Notes: generated from the letters alone by a model not told the origin. A stretch of 53,379 nt of DNA from Clostridiaceae bacterium (GCA_029256485.1 JAQSXU010000016.1:1-53379), one strand, 5' to 3'; counted from the first letter of the stretch, positions 9,931 to 17,316 are shown. A program made the numbers and translations.

Positions 9931-10155
9931 TTAACCTCCTCCTACTGGCGGGAATAAGGACAAAACATCATTATCACAAAGTTCTGTATCAGGGGTTCCG
10001 TCTCTTCCATTTATAAGCAGGATGGATACTTCTTTTAAATCAATATTTATTTTCCTTAGTATATCCTTTGGCGTTATCGGTTCTTGAAATTCTAGAAAAA
10101 GTTTTTTGTTTCTTCCTTCTCTAAAATAAGCAAACAATCGAACTTCAATGTTCAA
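9931..10155 (-). CDS. MoaD/ThiS-family sulfur carrier protein
   Basis: This 74-residue beta-grasp protein begins with the MoaD-like NIEVRLFAYFREG and ends in FPPVGGG, so the C-terminal Gly-Gly that becomes adenylated and thiocarboxylated is present, with one extra Gly before it. In molybdopterin synthase it donates sulfur together with MoaE, but no moaE is visible in the window. The start is a TTG (10153-10155) with GGAG nearby. It lies 16 bp after AOR and two bases before its likely activating enzyme, in one operon. Confidence 0.88.
   Translation of the reverse strand: MNIEVRLFAYFREGRNKKLFLEFQEPITPKDILRKINIDLKEVSILLINGRDGTPDTELCDNDVLSLFPPVGGG
9934..9942 (-). promoter_or_regulatory. Shine-Dalgarno made from the Gly-Gly-Gly codons of moaD
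   Basis: The last three sense codons of the MoaD-like gene read GGA GGA GGT. They form a near-perfect ribosome binding site five bases (TAAGT) before the ThiF/MoeB-like ATG. One 9-bp stretch thus encodes the functional C-terminal glycines and initiates translation of the enzyme that activates them. Confidence 0.85.
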
Positions 10156-10171
10156 AGTATCTCCTTCGTTT

Positions 10172-11998
10172 CTATTGTATTTTTTCTATATATTCATCCA
10201 ATCCTAATTTCTTTAATGTTTCTTTAGTTGGAATACCATTCTTATCCCAACCTCTTATTGAATAGTATTCTGGAAGAAGCACATCTAATCTATGGACTTC
10301 TCCTTTTGATGGACCTTCTGCAATAGGCTCTTCTAAAAGTCTCTTTGGCAGTGTATCCTGTTTGCTGTCTATTCCAGCCTCTAAATTAAACATTTTTTCA
10401 AGAGTCCAAATTCTATCTCCTGCTTCAAGCAGTGAGTTAACATCATGAGAGCTTTCACCTACTACTGCATTATATAAATCCACATAGTCCTGTGCACCCA
10501 AACCAAATGTAGTGAATATACATAGGCCTAAAGCATCAATTACAGCTGTTAGATCATGGAATACTCTTGCATAGCCTGCTTTACCCTCTAATGAAAATCT
10601 ATCAAGTTTTTCTGGATAACCTAATATTTCAGGACTAACCATGTAACCTTTGATATGACAGCCTCCTCTGTTGTTAACTGCATAAGTAACCCCATGTCCT
10701 TGTATTGCTCTTGGGTCATATGCTGGTATCTCTTGCTTTTTAACTGTCATGGAGTATTCTGGTGCTCCATAAGATTCACAAAGTCTATAAGATCCATCTG
10801 CCATTTTAGCTCCGAAACCTTCTCTAAGTCCCATTTTCTTTATCCAGCCCAGCATTGATTCTGCGTCTCCCCAATTTAAGGATAGATTGTCACCAGCTAT
10901 TTCTTCATCCTTTATATACCCTCTTTGATAAAGTTCCATAGCTGCTGCAATAGTTGCTCCTGCTGAGATGGTGTCTAATCCATATTCATTACATAGCATA
11001 TTAGCTTCATTTATAGCATATAAATCATAAACATCACAGTCGGAACCAAAAGACCATAGAGTTTCATATTCTGGTCCGCCGCATTCTGTGCCATCCTTTA
11101 ATCTAACCCATCTTCCACAAGCTATAGGACATCTATAGCAAGCATTTTTTCTTACTAGATGATCTTTTGTAAGAGTTTCTCCGCTTATCAAATCTGCCTT
11201 ATCTGTATAAGATCCTTGGAAGTTCTTTACGGGATGAACTCCGTTTTCATTTATTATATTAACAAGTACTGCTGTACCATAGGTAGGTAGTCCACCTCCA
11301 GCCACTGGATCTTTTCTTAAAATATTTGTTTTTTCAAGAGCTACAGCTTTTACTTTTTCTTCATCAAATAATTTTACTTTTCCACTACCTTTAACTACGA
11401 TGGCCTTTAGGTTCTTTGACCCCATAACTGCACCAACACCACCTCTTCCTGCAGTTCTATCAACATCATTCATAACTGCAGCCATAAGAGATAAAGTTTC
11501 GCCGCCAGGTCCTATACATAATACCTTTGATTTAGCTACTGATATAGCTTCTAATTCTTTAGTAGTTTCTAATACAACTTTTCCCCAAAGTTTGGAGGCA
11601 TCCTTGATCTCTACTTTATCGTCTATTATTTCAATGTAAACTGGTGAATCAGACTTATCCTCTACTATTATCATATCCCATCCAGCAGCTTTAAATTCAG
11701 CTCCCCATTTTCCACCCGAGTTTGCAATAGCTATGGTACCTGTAAGAGGGGATTTAGTAACCACCATAAATCTTCCGCTTGTTGGGACTGGTGCCCCTGT
11801 TAAAGGCCCTGTAGCGATTATAAATTTGTTTTCTGGGGATAATGCATCAATTTTAGGGTCAATTTCATCGAATAAGGTTTTTACGCCCAATCCTCTACTG
11901 CCAATAAACTTTTTAGCCTTGTTTAAATCTAAAACCTCTGATTCGCAAGTTCTTTCCTTTAAATTAACTCTTAATACTTTACCATTATACCCGTACAT
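10172..11998 (-). CDS. aor: tungsten-dependent aldehyde:ferredoxin oxidoreductase (AOR)
   Basis: The 608-residue protein is full length for the AOR family, which oxidises aldehydes to acids with ferredoxin as acceptor (or the reverse) using a tungsten bis-pyranopterin and a [4Fe-4S] cluster. The N-terminal cofactor-binding region (RGLGVKTLFDEIDP, GPLTGAPVPTSGR, then ANSGGKWGAEFK) is intact. The cluster ligands appear as CYRCPIAC (about residues 286-293) plus the distal Cys in ALGLCIF (about 493). The ATG follows GGAGGG. It is first in an operon with the MoaD- and ThiF-like genes and is preceded by a sigma-54 promoter. Whether it can be loaded with cofactor is doubtful if the decayed genes upstream are the only copies. 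Confidence 0.95.
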   Translation of the reverse strand: MYGYNGKVLRVNLKERTCESEVLDLNKAKKFIGSRGLGVKTLFDEIDPKIDALSPENKFIIATGPLTGAPVPTSGRFMVVTKSPLTGTIAIANSGGKWGAEFKAAGWDMIIVEDKSDSPVYIEIIDDKVEIKDASKLWGKVVLETTKELEAISVAKSKVLCIGPGGETLSLMAAVMNDVDRTAGRGGVGAVMGSKNLKAIVVKGSGKVKLFDEEKVKAVALEKTNILRKDPVAGGGLPTYGTAVLVNIINENGVHPVKNFQGSYTDKADLISGETLTKDHLVRKNACYRCPIACGRWVRLKDGTECGGPEYETLWSFGSDCDVYDLYAINEANMLCNEYGLDTISAGATIAAAMELYQRGYIKDEEIAGDNLSLNWGDAESMLGWIKKMGLREGFGAKMADGSYRLCESYGAPEYSMTVKKQEIPAYDPRAIQGHGVTYAVNNRGGCHIKGYMVSPEILGYPEKLDRFSLEGKAGYARVFHDLTAVIDALGLCIFTTFGLGAQDYVDLYNAVVGESSHDVNSLLEAGDRIWTLEKMFNLEAGIDSKQDTLPKRLLEEPIAEGPSKGEVHRLDVLLPEYYSIRGWDKNGIPTKETLKKLGLDEYIEKIQ

Positions 11999-12040
11999 AA
12001 GAACCCTCCTAAAATAAAAATTATTATGAAATTTATAAAA

Positions 12041-12056
12041 GCATAAATCATGCCAA
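12041..12056 (-). promoter_or_regulatory. sigma-54 (-24/-12) promoter of the AOR operon
   Basis: The minus strand reads TTGGCATGATTTATGC. It has the invariant GG at -24 (12053-12054) and GC at -12 (12041-12042), exactly 10 nt apart as in the consensus TGGCAC-N5-TTGC. The predicted start point near 12029 leaves about a 30-nt leader before the AOR ATG. A sigma-54 activator gene lies directly upstream on the same strand. Confidence 0.85.
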
Positions 12057-12105
12057 AAATATTTAACTATAATTCATAAGTAAACATTTACACAGTGAAA
12101 ATGAT

Positions 12106-12172
12106 TGTTCCATATTAGAACGATTATTTCTAATCTAATGTTCCAATCCGACACATTGCTCCAAATCAGAAC
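12106..12172 (-). promoter_or_regulatory. candidate upstream activator sites for the AOR promoter
   Basis: Two related 16-bp elements occur in plus orientation: TGTTCCATATTAGAAC (12106-12121) and TGCTCCAAATCAGAAC (12157-12172). A third partial copy begins TGTTCCAATC at 12139. Each full copy is an imperfect GTTC...GAAC-type palindrome. They lie about 50-120 bp upstream of the -24 element, the usual range for enhancer-binding proteins, and partly overlap the 3' end of the activator gene. Binding by that activator is inferred. Confidence 0.6.
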
Positions 12173-13178
12173 AGTTAATTCTATATTTTTCCATCTTTCT
12201 ATATAAAGTATTTCTTCCAATTCCCATTGCTTTTGCAGATAAACTAACATTTCCTCTAAAACTTTTTAGTACTTTTATAATGTGATTCTTTTCCACACTT
12301 TCAAGTTTCATGTCCTCAATCTCTATATTACATTTAGAAGCGTGTTTATCAATTATTACATGTGGTCTCAATTTATAAGTTAGATCCTTAGACACCTCTT
12401 CAGTATTTACTATAAGTTCAATAATATTTTCCAACTCCCTTATGTTTCCGGGCCATTGGTATTGTAAAAACTGATTCAACAAACCATTGTCTATACAAAT
12501 CTTTTTTTTATTCAGTTTTTTACTTATTTTATTCATGTAATAATCCACTAAAAGCTCTATATCTTCCTGCCTTTCTCTTAAGGGTGGAAGATGAATAGGA
12601 AGAACATTAAGCCTATAAAATAGGTCCTTTCTAAAATTTCCCTTTTTCACCTCTTCCTCTAAATCTTTATTAGTAGCCGCTATAATTCTAACATTTACAG
12701 GAAAAGGCTTAGAACTTCCAATCCTATTTATAACACCTTCTTCTATAACTCTTAGAAGTCTTACCTGCATATCTAAAGACATTTCTCCTATCTCATCTAA
12801 AAAAATAGTTCCACCATCAGCCATTTCAAATTTACCAGCATTACCACCTTTTTTAGCTCCTGTAAAAGATCCCTCCTCATATCCAAGTAACTCTGATTCA
12901 ATAAGATTCGGAGGTATAGCACCGCAATTTACCGCAATAAAAAACATATCTCTTCTATTACTGTAATTGTGTATAGCTTGGGCAAAAACTTCTTTGCCTG
13001 TGCCGCTTTCACCTGTTATTAAGATAGTGGATTTACTATCTGAAATTTTTTTAGCATATTCAATAATCTTTATAAAATTTTTGTTTTTTCCTATTATCTT
13101 ATCAAAAGTATATATAGCGTGGGCATTGGATAACTTTTCTACTAGCTTTCTATATTGATTTTCATTAAGACTTTTCAT
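12135..13178 (-). CDS. sigma-54-dependent transcriptional activator without sensor domain
   Basis: The 347-residue enhancer-binding protein has an AAA+ domain with Walker A GESGTGKE (56-63), a sigma-54-contact loop GSFTGA (103-108; usual form GAFTGA) and Walker B GGTIFLDE (122-129). A Fis-type helix-turn-helix follows (about 310-335, SLSAKAMGIGRNTLYRKM). Only about 26 residues precede the AAA+ core, so there is no receiver, PAS, GAF or ACT sensor. Its start overlaps the MOSC stop in an ATGA arrangement, which implies translational coupling. The next gene downstream, AOR, has a sigma-54 promoter and is the obvious target. How activity is controlled is not visible. Confidence 0.92.
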   Translation of the reverse strand: MKSLNENQYRKLVEKLSNAHAIYTFDKIIGKNKNFIKIIEYAKKISDSKSTILITGESGTGKEVFAQAIHNYSNRRDMFFIAVNCGAIPPNLIESELLGYEEGSFTGAKKGGNAGKFEMADGGTIFLDEIGEMSLDMQVRLLRVIEEGVINRIGSSKPFPVNVRIIAATNKDLEEEVKKGNFRKDLFYRLNVLPIHLPPLRERQEDIELLVDYYMNKISKKLNKKKICIDNGLLNQFLQYQWPGNIRELENIIELIVNTEEVSKDLTYKLRPHVIIDKHASKCNIEIEDMKLESVEKNHIIKVLKSFRGNVSLSAKAMGIGRNTLYRKMEKYRINCSDLEQCVGLEH

Positions 13179-13606
13179 AGTACTTCTATTTTATCTCCTG
13201 GTTTAATATGTCCTGGCTCTAATACTTTAGCAAATATACCTTCTCTTGGCATTACACAATCACCTACTAAGTTTCTAATTTCACAACCCAGGTGACATTC
13301 CTTACCAATCTGTGTAACCTGTAAAAGCACATCACCAATCTTCATTTTTGTACCAACAGGTATTTCATAAAGAACTATTTCTTCAGTAGTAAGATTTTCT
13401 GCAAATTTGCCGCTGCATAATCCTTGCACTCCAGTGGACTTCATTTTATCAATGCTCTCCTGGCCAAGCAAACTAACCTGCCTGTGCCAGTTACCTGCAT
13501 GTGCATCTCCCACTAAACCATGATTCACTTCGAAATACCCCTTATCAATAGGATGTTTAACTACTCCCTTTTTTTCACTTATATTTACAGCTACAATACT
13601 AGCCAT
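13175..13606 (-). CDS. MOSC domain protein
   Basis: The 143-residue protein is a stand-alone MOSC domain, a fold linked to sulfur transfer and pyranopterin cofactors. It has the family's [18 protein letters not shown] block (about 30-47), [10 protein letters not shown] (about 66-75) and the conserved cysteine region [10 protein letters not shown] (about 101-110). Similar short MOSC proteins sit in molybdenum and tungsten enzyme clusters, as here. The ATG follows GGGGGG. Its 5' end overlaps the moaC remnant by 8 bp and its 3' end overlaps the activator gene by 4 bp. Confidence 0.9.
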   Translation of the reverse strand: MASIVAVNISEKKGVVKHPIDKGYFEVNHGLVGDAHAGNWHRQVSLLGQESIDKMKSTGVQGLCSGKFAENLTTEEIVLYEIPVGTKMKIGDVLLQVTQIGKECHLGCEIRNLVGDCVMPREGIFAKVLEPGHIKPGDKIEVL

Positions 13607-13751
13607 TATAATCCCCCCTTATAAACAAACCAGATTTTCCTCCACTTTTCTTTAAAAGCATAACTTCAGAAATGACCATTTCTCTATCTATGGCTTTGCA
13701 CATATCATAAACTGTTAAAGCAGCCACAGCTACTGCTGTTAGTGCCTCCAT
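13599..13751 (-). pseudogene. moaC: moaC remnant (C-terminal third)
   Basis: A 50-codon open frame encodes only the C-terminal end of MoaC (cyclic pyranopterin monophosphate synthase). It starts at the conserved MEALTA, keeps the YDMCKA active-site segment and KKSGGKSG, and ends normally. About 110 N-terminal residues are missing, so it cannot be a working enzyme by itself. It begins 3 bp after moaA, whose last codons GGA GGT provide a ribosome binding site, so the fragment may still be translated. The simplest history is a deletion between the end of moaA and the middle of moaC. Confidence 0.85.
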
Positions 13752-13754
13752 TTC

Positions 13755-14711
13755 CTAACCTCCTATTTGATACATCATTTTTGCACTAAGACTTCCTTTT
13801 TCCTCCAGATTATGTTCAAATGGCTTATCCAATATTATTTCCTTTAAGCGAGCAGCTAGGAGGTCTTCACTCTGTAAACTTTCTTTCACACTGTATTCCC
13901 TTTCGGAATGAAGACAGGGTTTTATAGTTCCTGTAGAAGTAAGCCTTATTCTATTACAGTCCTTACAAAATTTACAGCTTACAGGCCTTATAAATCCTAC
14001 AACACCTTTAGCATTGGGAAGTTTATAAAGTTCTGCAGTACTGCTTTTTTCATTATAGATAGGGATAAGGTTATTAAACTTTTGTATAATATCCTGACAC
14101 TTTATTGTACCTTTTTTATATAGGTCAAAGGCCTCTCCCATTGGCATTAACTCAATAAATCTAACATGGATTGGCATTTCCTTTGTAAGGTTTATAAAAT
14201 CTTCAATTTCACCATCATTTATTCCCTTTAAAAGTACTGTGTTTATTTTTACTGGCGAGAAACCAAGATTTATACACTTTTCAATAGCTTGAATAACCTG
14301 TTTTAGGTTTCCGCCTCTTGTAATCTTATAAAATTTATCTTCCTTTAAAGTATCTAAACTTATATTTACCCTATTTAAACCTGCTCTTTTTAAATCCTCT
14401 GCTGCATCATATAGTAAAATACCATTAGTAGTTAGAGCTATATCATCGATACCTTTAATTAGAGAAGTCTCATATATAAGATTATCTATCCCCTTTATAA
14501 TAAGGGGCTCTCCACCGGTGTATCTTATCTTATTTATACCAATTGAAGCAGCAGCTTTTACTATTTTTTTCACTTCTTCAAATCGAATGATATCTTCATG
14601 CTGAAGTTTCATAACCCCTTCTTCCGGCATACAATATATACATCTTAAATTGCAGCGGTCTGTTAGGGATATTCGTAAATAATTTATATTCCTTCCGTAA
14701 TTATCAATCAT
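13755..14711 (-). CDS. moaA: GTP 3',8-cyclase MoaA
   Basis: The 318-residue radical SAM enzyme catalyses the first step of pyranopterin synthesis, from GTP to 3',8-cyclo-7,8-dihydro-GTP. Both [4Fe-4S] sites are present: the SAM cluster CNLRCIYC (C20, C24, C27) and the C-terminal substrate cluster FCKDC...KPC with C-x2-C-x13-C spacing. The essential C-terminal Gly-Gly tail (YQIGG) is intact. The ATG follows a GGGGGG-rich site. It is the only apparently complete early-pathway gene in the locus: its partner moaC is truncated directly downstream, and moeA and mog are remnants upstream. Confidence 0.95.
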   Translation of the reverse strand: MIDNYGRNINYLRISLTDRCNLRCIYCMPEEGVMKLQHEDIIRFEEVKKIVKAAASIGINKIRYTGGEPLIIKGIDNLIYETSLIKGIDDIALTTNGILLYDAAEDLKRAGLNRVNISLDTLKEDKFYKITRGGNLKQVIQAIEKCINLGFSPVKINTVLLKGINDGEIEDFINLTKEMPIHVRFIELMPMGEAFDLYKKGTIKCQDIIQKFNNLIPIYNEKSSTAELYKLPNAKGVVGFIRPVSCKFCKDCNRIRLTSTGTIKPCLHSEREYSVKESLQSEDLLAARLKEIILDKPFEHNLEEKGSLSAKMMYQIGG

Positions 14712-14786
14712 GTGAATTTCCCCCCTAACTGTAAATTATTTTTCCAATATTGGAATAATCGTAACCTCCAAGTTTATCAAGCTTTT

Positions 14787-14924
14787 CTAGAAATTCATAT
14801 TTCTAATTTCACCAGCACTGGGATATTCATCTGGGGATACGATTTCATCTCCTGTTGAAATTATTGCAACTTTTGGTTTAGAAAATACAGGTACATTATA
14901 AAAGCCCTTTATAACGCCTCCTAT
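14787..14924 (-). pseudogene. moeA: moeA remnant
   Basis: One frame (about 45 codons) encodes the hallmark molybdotransferase segment of MoeA: FYNVPVFSKPKVAIISTGDE, then SAGEIRNMN, before a TAG stop at 14787-14789. Complete MoeA proteins are about 400 residues, so both ends are missing. After the stop, another frame carries a short open tail towards moaA. The fragment begins where the mog remnant ends, which looks like a deletion junction. It is clearly non-functional for metal insertion. Confidence 0.78.
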
Positions 14925-15169
14925 CTAGCACACGCAGACGCCTCTCCTTTAAGAATTTCTATACCATGTGGTATTACAGACAAAATAACTAGCAGATTTT
15001 CTACAGCTCCTTTAGGACTACCAGGAAGATTAATAATAAGTGTGCTGTTTTTATCATATTTTTCATCAACCCCTATATTTAATAAAATTTTGACTTTTTC
15101 GTCTCAGCAATTAGTAAATAAATCTTCTCTGTTGGCATGTCCAATAATGCTGCATTTACCCATGAACAT
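14921..15169 (-). pseudogene. mog/moaB remnant (C-terminal part)
   Basis: The frame ending at 14921 encodes STLIINLPGSPKGAVENL and IPHGIEILKGE, the typical C-terminal motifs of the MogA/MoaB/Cnx1G molybdopterin adenylyltransferase family. The N-terminal substrate-binding half is absent. The same frame continues upstream through an in-frame TGA at 15104-15106 to an ATG at 15167-15169; that upstream piece (GKCSIIGHANREDLFTN) is not recognised. Loss of the N-terminal half plus the stop marks a pseudogene. Confidence 0.72.
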
Positions 15170-15599
15170 CTATATATATATTTTCTTTTACAGATTTATT
15201 GAAAATATAAAACCTTTGAAGCAACATAAAAATTTATGGTTTTATTTTACCAAAGGTTTTTCAATGAAATTTTATACTTAATATGAATCTCTTAATTCTA
15301 TATTTAGTGAAATGTATTAAAGATTTTTAACTATGCCAAGAAATAGAAATAATTTTAGAAATATTCAAACTAATTCACTAATAGTATATATTGCTATGCG
15401 TATTTTGTCAATATTTAAGACAAATTGTTAAAACAACAAATAATTTAACGTATAAACCAAGATATAATACAATAATTTCAAAATTTATATAGAAATAGTT
15501 AATGTATATTATAAAAGAAACTGCAATATTATAATTTTTGCAGTTTCGATGTTTTCATATATAATGTATTTATACTTAAATAAATACATGAGGTGCGCT
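15170..15599. other. AT-rich intergenic region with one perfect inverted repeat
   Basis: No gene is supported across these 430 bases. The only clear structure is a perfect 9-bp inverted repeat, GAAACTGCA (15517-15525) and TGCAGTTTC (15539-15547), with a 13-nt loop. It ends about 50 bp before the RlmH-like start. It has no good T-run on the plus strand and only CTTTTATAAT on the minus strand, so it could be an operator or an mRNA structure rather than a terminator. Confidence 0.55.
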
Positions 15600-16001
15600 A
15601 TGAACTTTAAAATATATATTGTTGGTGATAAAATTAATAAATTCTATAAGGAAGCAATAAAGGAATATGAAAAAAGATTAAGCCATTATTGTAAAATAAA
15701 ACTTATTTCTGTTAAGAGTGAAAATGAATTGGCTAAGAAGGCCTTTGATAAAGCTTATAAGATAACCATTAATGAAAATGCTTACCTTATATCCTCTGAA
15801 GAGCTTGCAAATAAAATTAATAATTTTGCCATTGATGGCATTTCGGATATATCAATAATTATAGGTGCTAAAAGTATTGAATATAATGAATCTTTAACCA
15901 TAAGTCCAATGGAAATGGATTTGGGTTTAAAAGGTACTATTATTTTTGAGCAGATTTATAGAGCTTATCGTATAATAAATAATCAGGCTTATCATAAATA
16001 A
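15600..16001 (+). CDS. divergent RlmH paralogue, SAM-binding motifs lost, tail kept
   Basis: This 133-residue protein aligns along its length with RlmH, the SPOUT methyltransferase for pseudouridine 1915 of 23S rRNA. N-terminal KIYIVGDKINKFYKEAIKEY, the SSEELANKI helix and C-terminal FEQIYRAYRIINNQAYHK are recognisable. The family's SAM-binding loop IGGSLG is IGAKSI (88-93), and the conserved FSKMTFPHQ block is ISPMEMDLG (101-109). About 20 central residues are missing. The C-terminal YHK tail is intact. The ATG at 15600-15602 follows GAGGTGCGCT and is preferred over an upstream start at 15549. It converges on the canonical rlmH, 13 bp apart. It is probably not catalytic alone. Confidence 0.8.
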   Translation: MNFKIYIVGDKINKFYKEAIKEYEKRLSHYCKIKLISVKSENELAKKAFDKAYKITINENAYLISSEELANKINNFAIDGISDISIIIGAKSIEYNESLTISPMEMDLGLKGTIIFEQIYRAYRIINNQAYHK

Positions 16002-16014
16002 GTTATAGTGAAAA

Positions 16015-16476
16015 TTAATTATTAGTCTTAATACTTCTATAAATTTGTTCTAATAGAATTACTTTAAATAGCTGATGGGGGAAAGTCATTTTTGAAAAAC
16101 AAATAGAATAATCAGCTCTTTTTAAAACATCATTGCTTAATCCTAAAGAGCCGCCGATAATAAAAGCTAAATTGCTTTTGCCATCTACTTTTAAGTTATT
16201 TATATAATGAGACAGTTCTTCAGATGAAAGCATTTTGCCCTTTAAATCTAAAGTTATAGCATACATATTATCTTTAATATTTTTTAAAATACCTGACCCT
16301 TCTTTTTCTTTTATTTTAATTTCCTCTTTTTGAGAAGCATTATCTGGTGTTTTTTCGTCTGACAGTTCAATAATTTGAAGTTTGCAGTATTTTGATAAAC
16401 ACTCAGAATAATGGTCAATTGCATCCCTTAAATATCTTTCCTTTATTTTGCCTACTGAAATAATAGTAATATTCAT
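16015..16476 (-). CDS. rlmH: RlmH 23S rRNA pseudouridine-1915 N3-methyltransferase, tail missing
   Basis: The 153-residue protein has the canonical RlmH core: NITIISVGKIKERY at the start, IIGGSLGLS (106-114) for SAM binding, and FSKMTFPHQL (127-136) with the knotted C-terminal helix LLEQIYRS. It stops at IKTNN, whereas family members continue with about six residues ending PYHK or PYHR. The sequence after the TAA does not encode the tail in another frame, so this is not a simple frameshift. The ATG follows GGGAG. It lies just after a strong hairpin that ends the SEC-C gene and converges with the divergent paralogue. Confidence 0.9.
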   Translation of the reverse strand: MNITIISVGKIKERYLRDAIDHYSECLSKYCKLQIIELSDEKTPDNASQKEEIKIKEKEGSGILKNIKDNMYAITLDLKGKMLSSEELSHYINNLKVDGKSNLAFIIGGSLGLSNDVLKRADYSICFSKMTFPHQLFKVILLEQIYRSIKTNN

Positions 16477-16511
16477 ATTCTACTCCCAATTTTTGTATTA
16501 AAATAATTATA

Positions 16512-16538
16512 AAATGACCACCCAAAAGGGTGGTCATG
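16512..16538 (-). terminator. terminator/attenuator between SEC-C and rlmH
   Basis: A perfect 10-bp stem with an AAAA loop (ATGACCACCC 16515-16524, GGGTGGTCAT 16529-16538) follows the SEC-C stop at once and is followed on the minus strand by TTTATAATTATTTT. Only 35 bp separate it from the rlmH start, so rlmH may depend on read-through. Confidence 0.8.
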
Positions 16539-16543
16539 GTTAA

Positions 16544-17047
16544 CTAGGCATTTTTGCCACAGCATTTTTTATATTTTTTGCCGCTTCCACAAGGGCATGG
16601 ATCATTTCTGCCAATTCTAGCTTCTTTAACTACTGTTTTAGAAGCTCCCCATTCATTATGTATTTCTTTTCTCTTTTCCTTAGAAAAAATACCTTCCCAC
16701 TGTGGTAAGCCATAAAGGTAATCTGCCTTTGCATCTAGCATATTAAAATATAACTTTTCAAAATTAATATCTAGTTTTATTTCAGTGGATGAGTCTAAGC
16801 TTTCAAGATCCAGCTGTGCATTCAGGCTATCATTTATACCATCTAAAAAACCCATAAAGAATATTTCATCTGCGCCATATTCTTTTGAAAGATTTTCTAA
16901 AGTCCCAACAACAGTATTCTTATGATTAGCGAGAATTTTTGTATAAATATCCTTTTCAACAGCACCGTATTTATTCCAAAAACTATCTTCGCCATTTTTT
17001 TTAACAAAATCAACAACAAAATCAGTCCATTGTGTATATAAACTCAT
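16544..17047 (-). CDS. SEC-C metal-binding domain protein
   Basis: The 167-residue protein ends in a textbook SEC-C zinc motif, [17 protein letters not shown] (about 148-164), like the C-terminus of SecA. The rest (about 1-130) is a helical domain found in clostridial SEC-C proteins of unknown function. The zinc motif suggests a SecB-, ribosome- or nucleic-acid-related partner, but none is shown here. The ATG at 17045-17047 follows AAGGAGAAT. It is downstream of the CxxH/CxxC gene on the same strand. Confidence 0.85.
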   Translation of the reverse strand: MSLYTQWTDFVVDFVKKNGEDSFWNKYGAVEKDIYTKILANHKNTVVGTLENLSKEYGADEIFFMGFLDGINDSLNAQLDLESLDSSTEIKLDINFEKLYFNMLDAKADYLYGLPQWEGIFSKEKRKEIHNEWGASKTVVKEARIGRNDPCPCGSGKKYKKCCGKNA

Positions 17048-17124
17048 AGTATATTCTCCTTACATCAATTAAATTTCAACATGATACATTATAATAAACA
17101 ATTGGAAGAATTTCAATAATTTAT

Positions 17125-17316
17125 TTAAAATAGTTCAGATGGTCCATTATCCTTTAATAATTTAAGAATATATTTAGCTTCTTTTTCGCAATAACTGCAT
17201 TTTTCATGATTAGCAGCTTCAATGTATGGGAAAGTTTCATTTTCGGCTAAAAAGTTATCAAAGGCAATGTCCATATGGTCTTCACAACATAATTTATTTT
17301 TTTCTTGCACTTTCAA
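17125..17316 (-). CDS. CxxH/CxxC protein (BA_5709/YyzF-like)
   Basis: This 63-residue protein has the CxxH then CxxC pattern of the BA_5709 family: CCEDH (about 10-14) and CSYC (about 40-43), separated by a hydrophobic AFDNFLAENETFPYIEAA segment. It probably binds a metal; function unknown. The start is a TTG at 17314-17316 with AGGAAAGGG upstream, inside the end of the GerMN gene (23-bp overlap). In Bacillus a homologue sits near the WalJ and RlmH genes, and the same neighbourhood is kept here. Confidence 0.82.
   Translation of the reverse strand: MKVQEKNKLCCEDHMDIAFDNFLAENETFPYIEAANHEKCSYCEKEAKYILKLLKDNGPSELF

Noticed and set aside
15104..15106. In-frame TGA in the mog remnant as a possible selenocysteine codon
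   Set aside because: No SECIS-like hairpin follows, the family has no selenoprotein members that I know of, and the N-terminal half is missing. A nonsense mutation in a pseudogene is simpler.
15042..15281. Plus-strand open frame of about 79 codons
   Set aside because: It is antisense to the mog remnant and runs into AT-rich intergenic DNA, with no ribosome binding site and no protein-like pattern.
15517..15547. Inverted repeat GAAACTGCA/TGCAGTTTC as a terminator
   Set aside because: No gene ends next to it on either strand and the T-runs are poor, so it is listed only as structure in the intergenic region.
16002..16014. Missing RlmH tail explained by a frameshift
   Set aside because: None of the frames after the rlmH stop encodes a YHK-like tail; the bases there belong to the converging gene's end.
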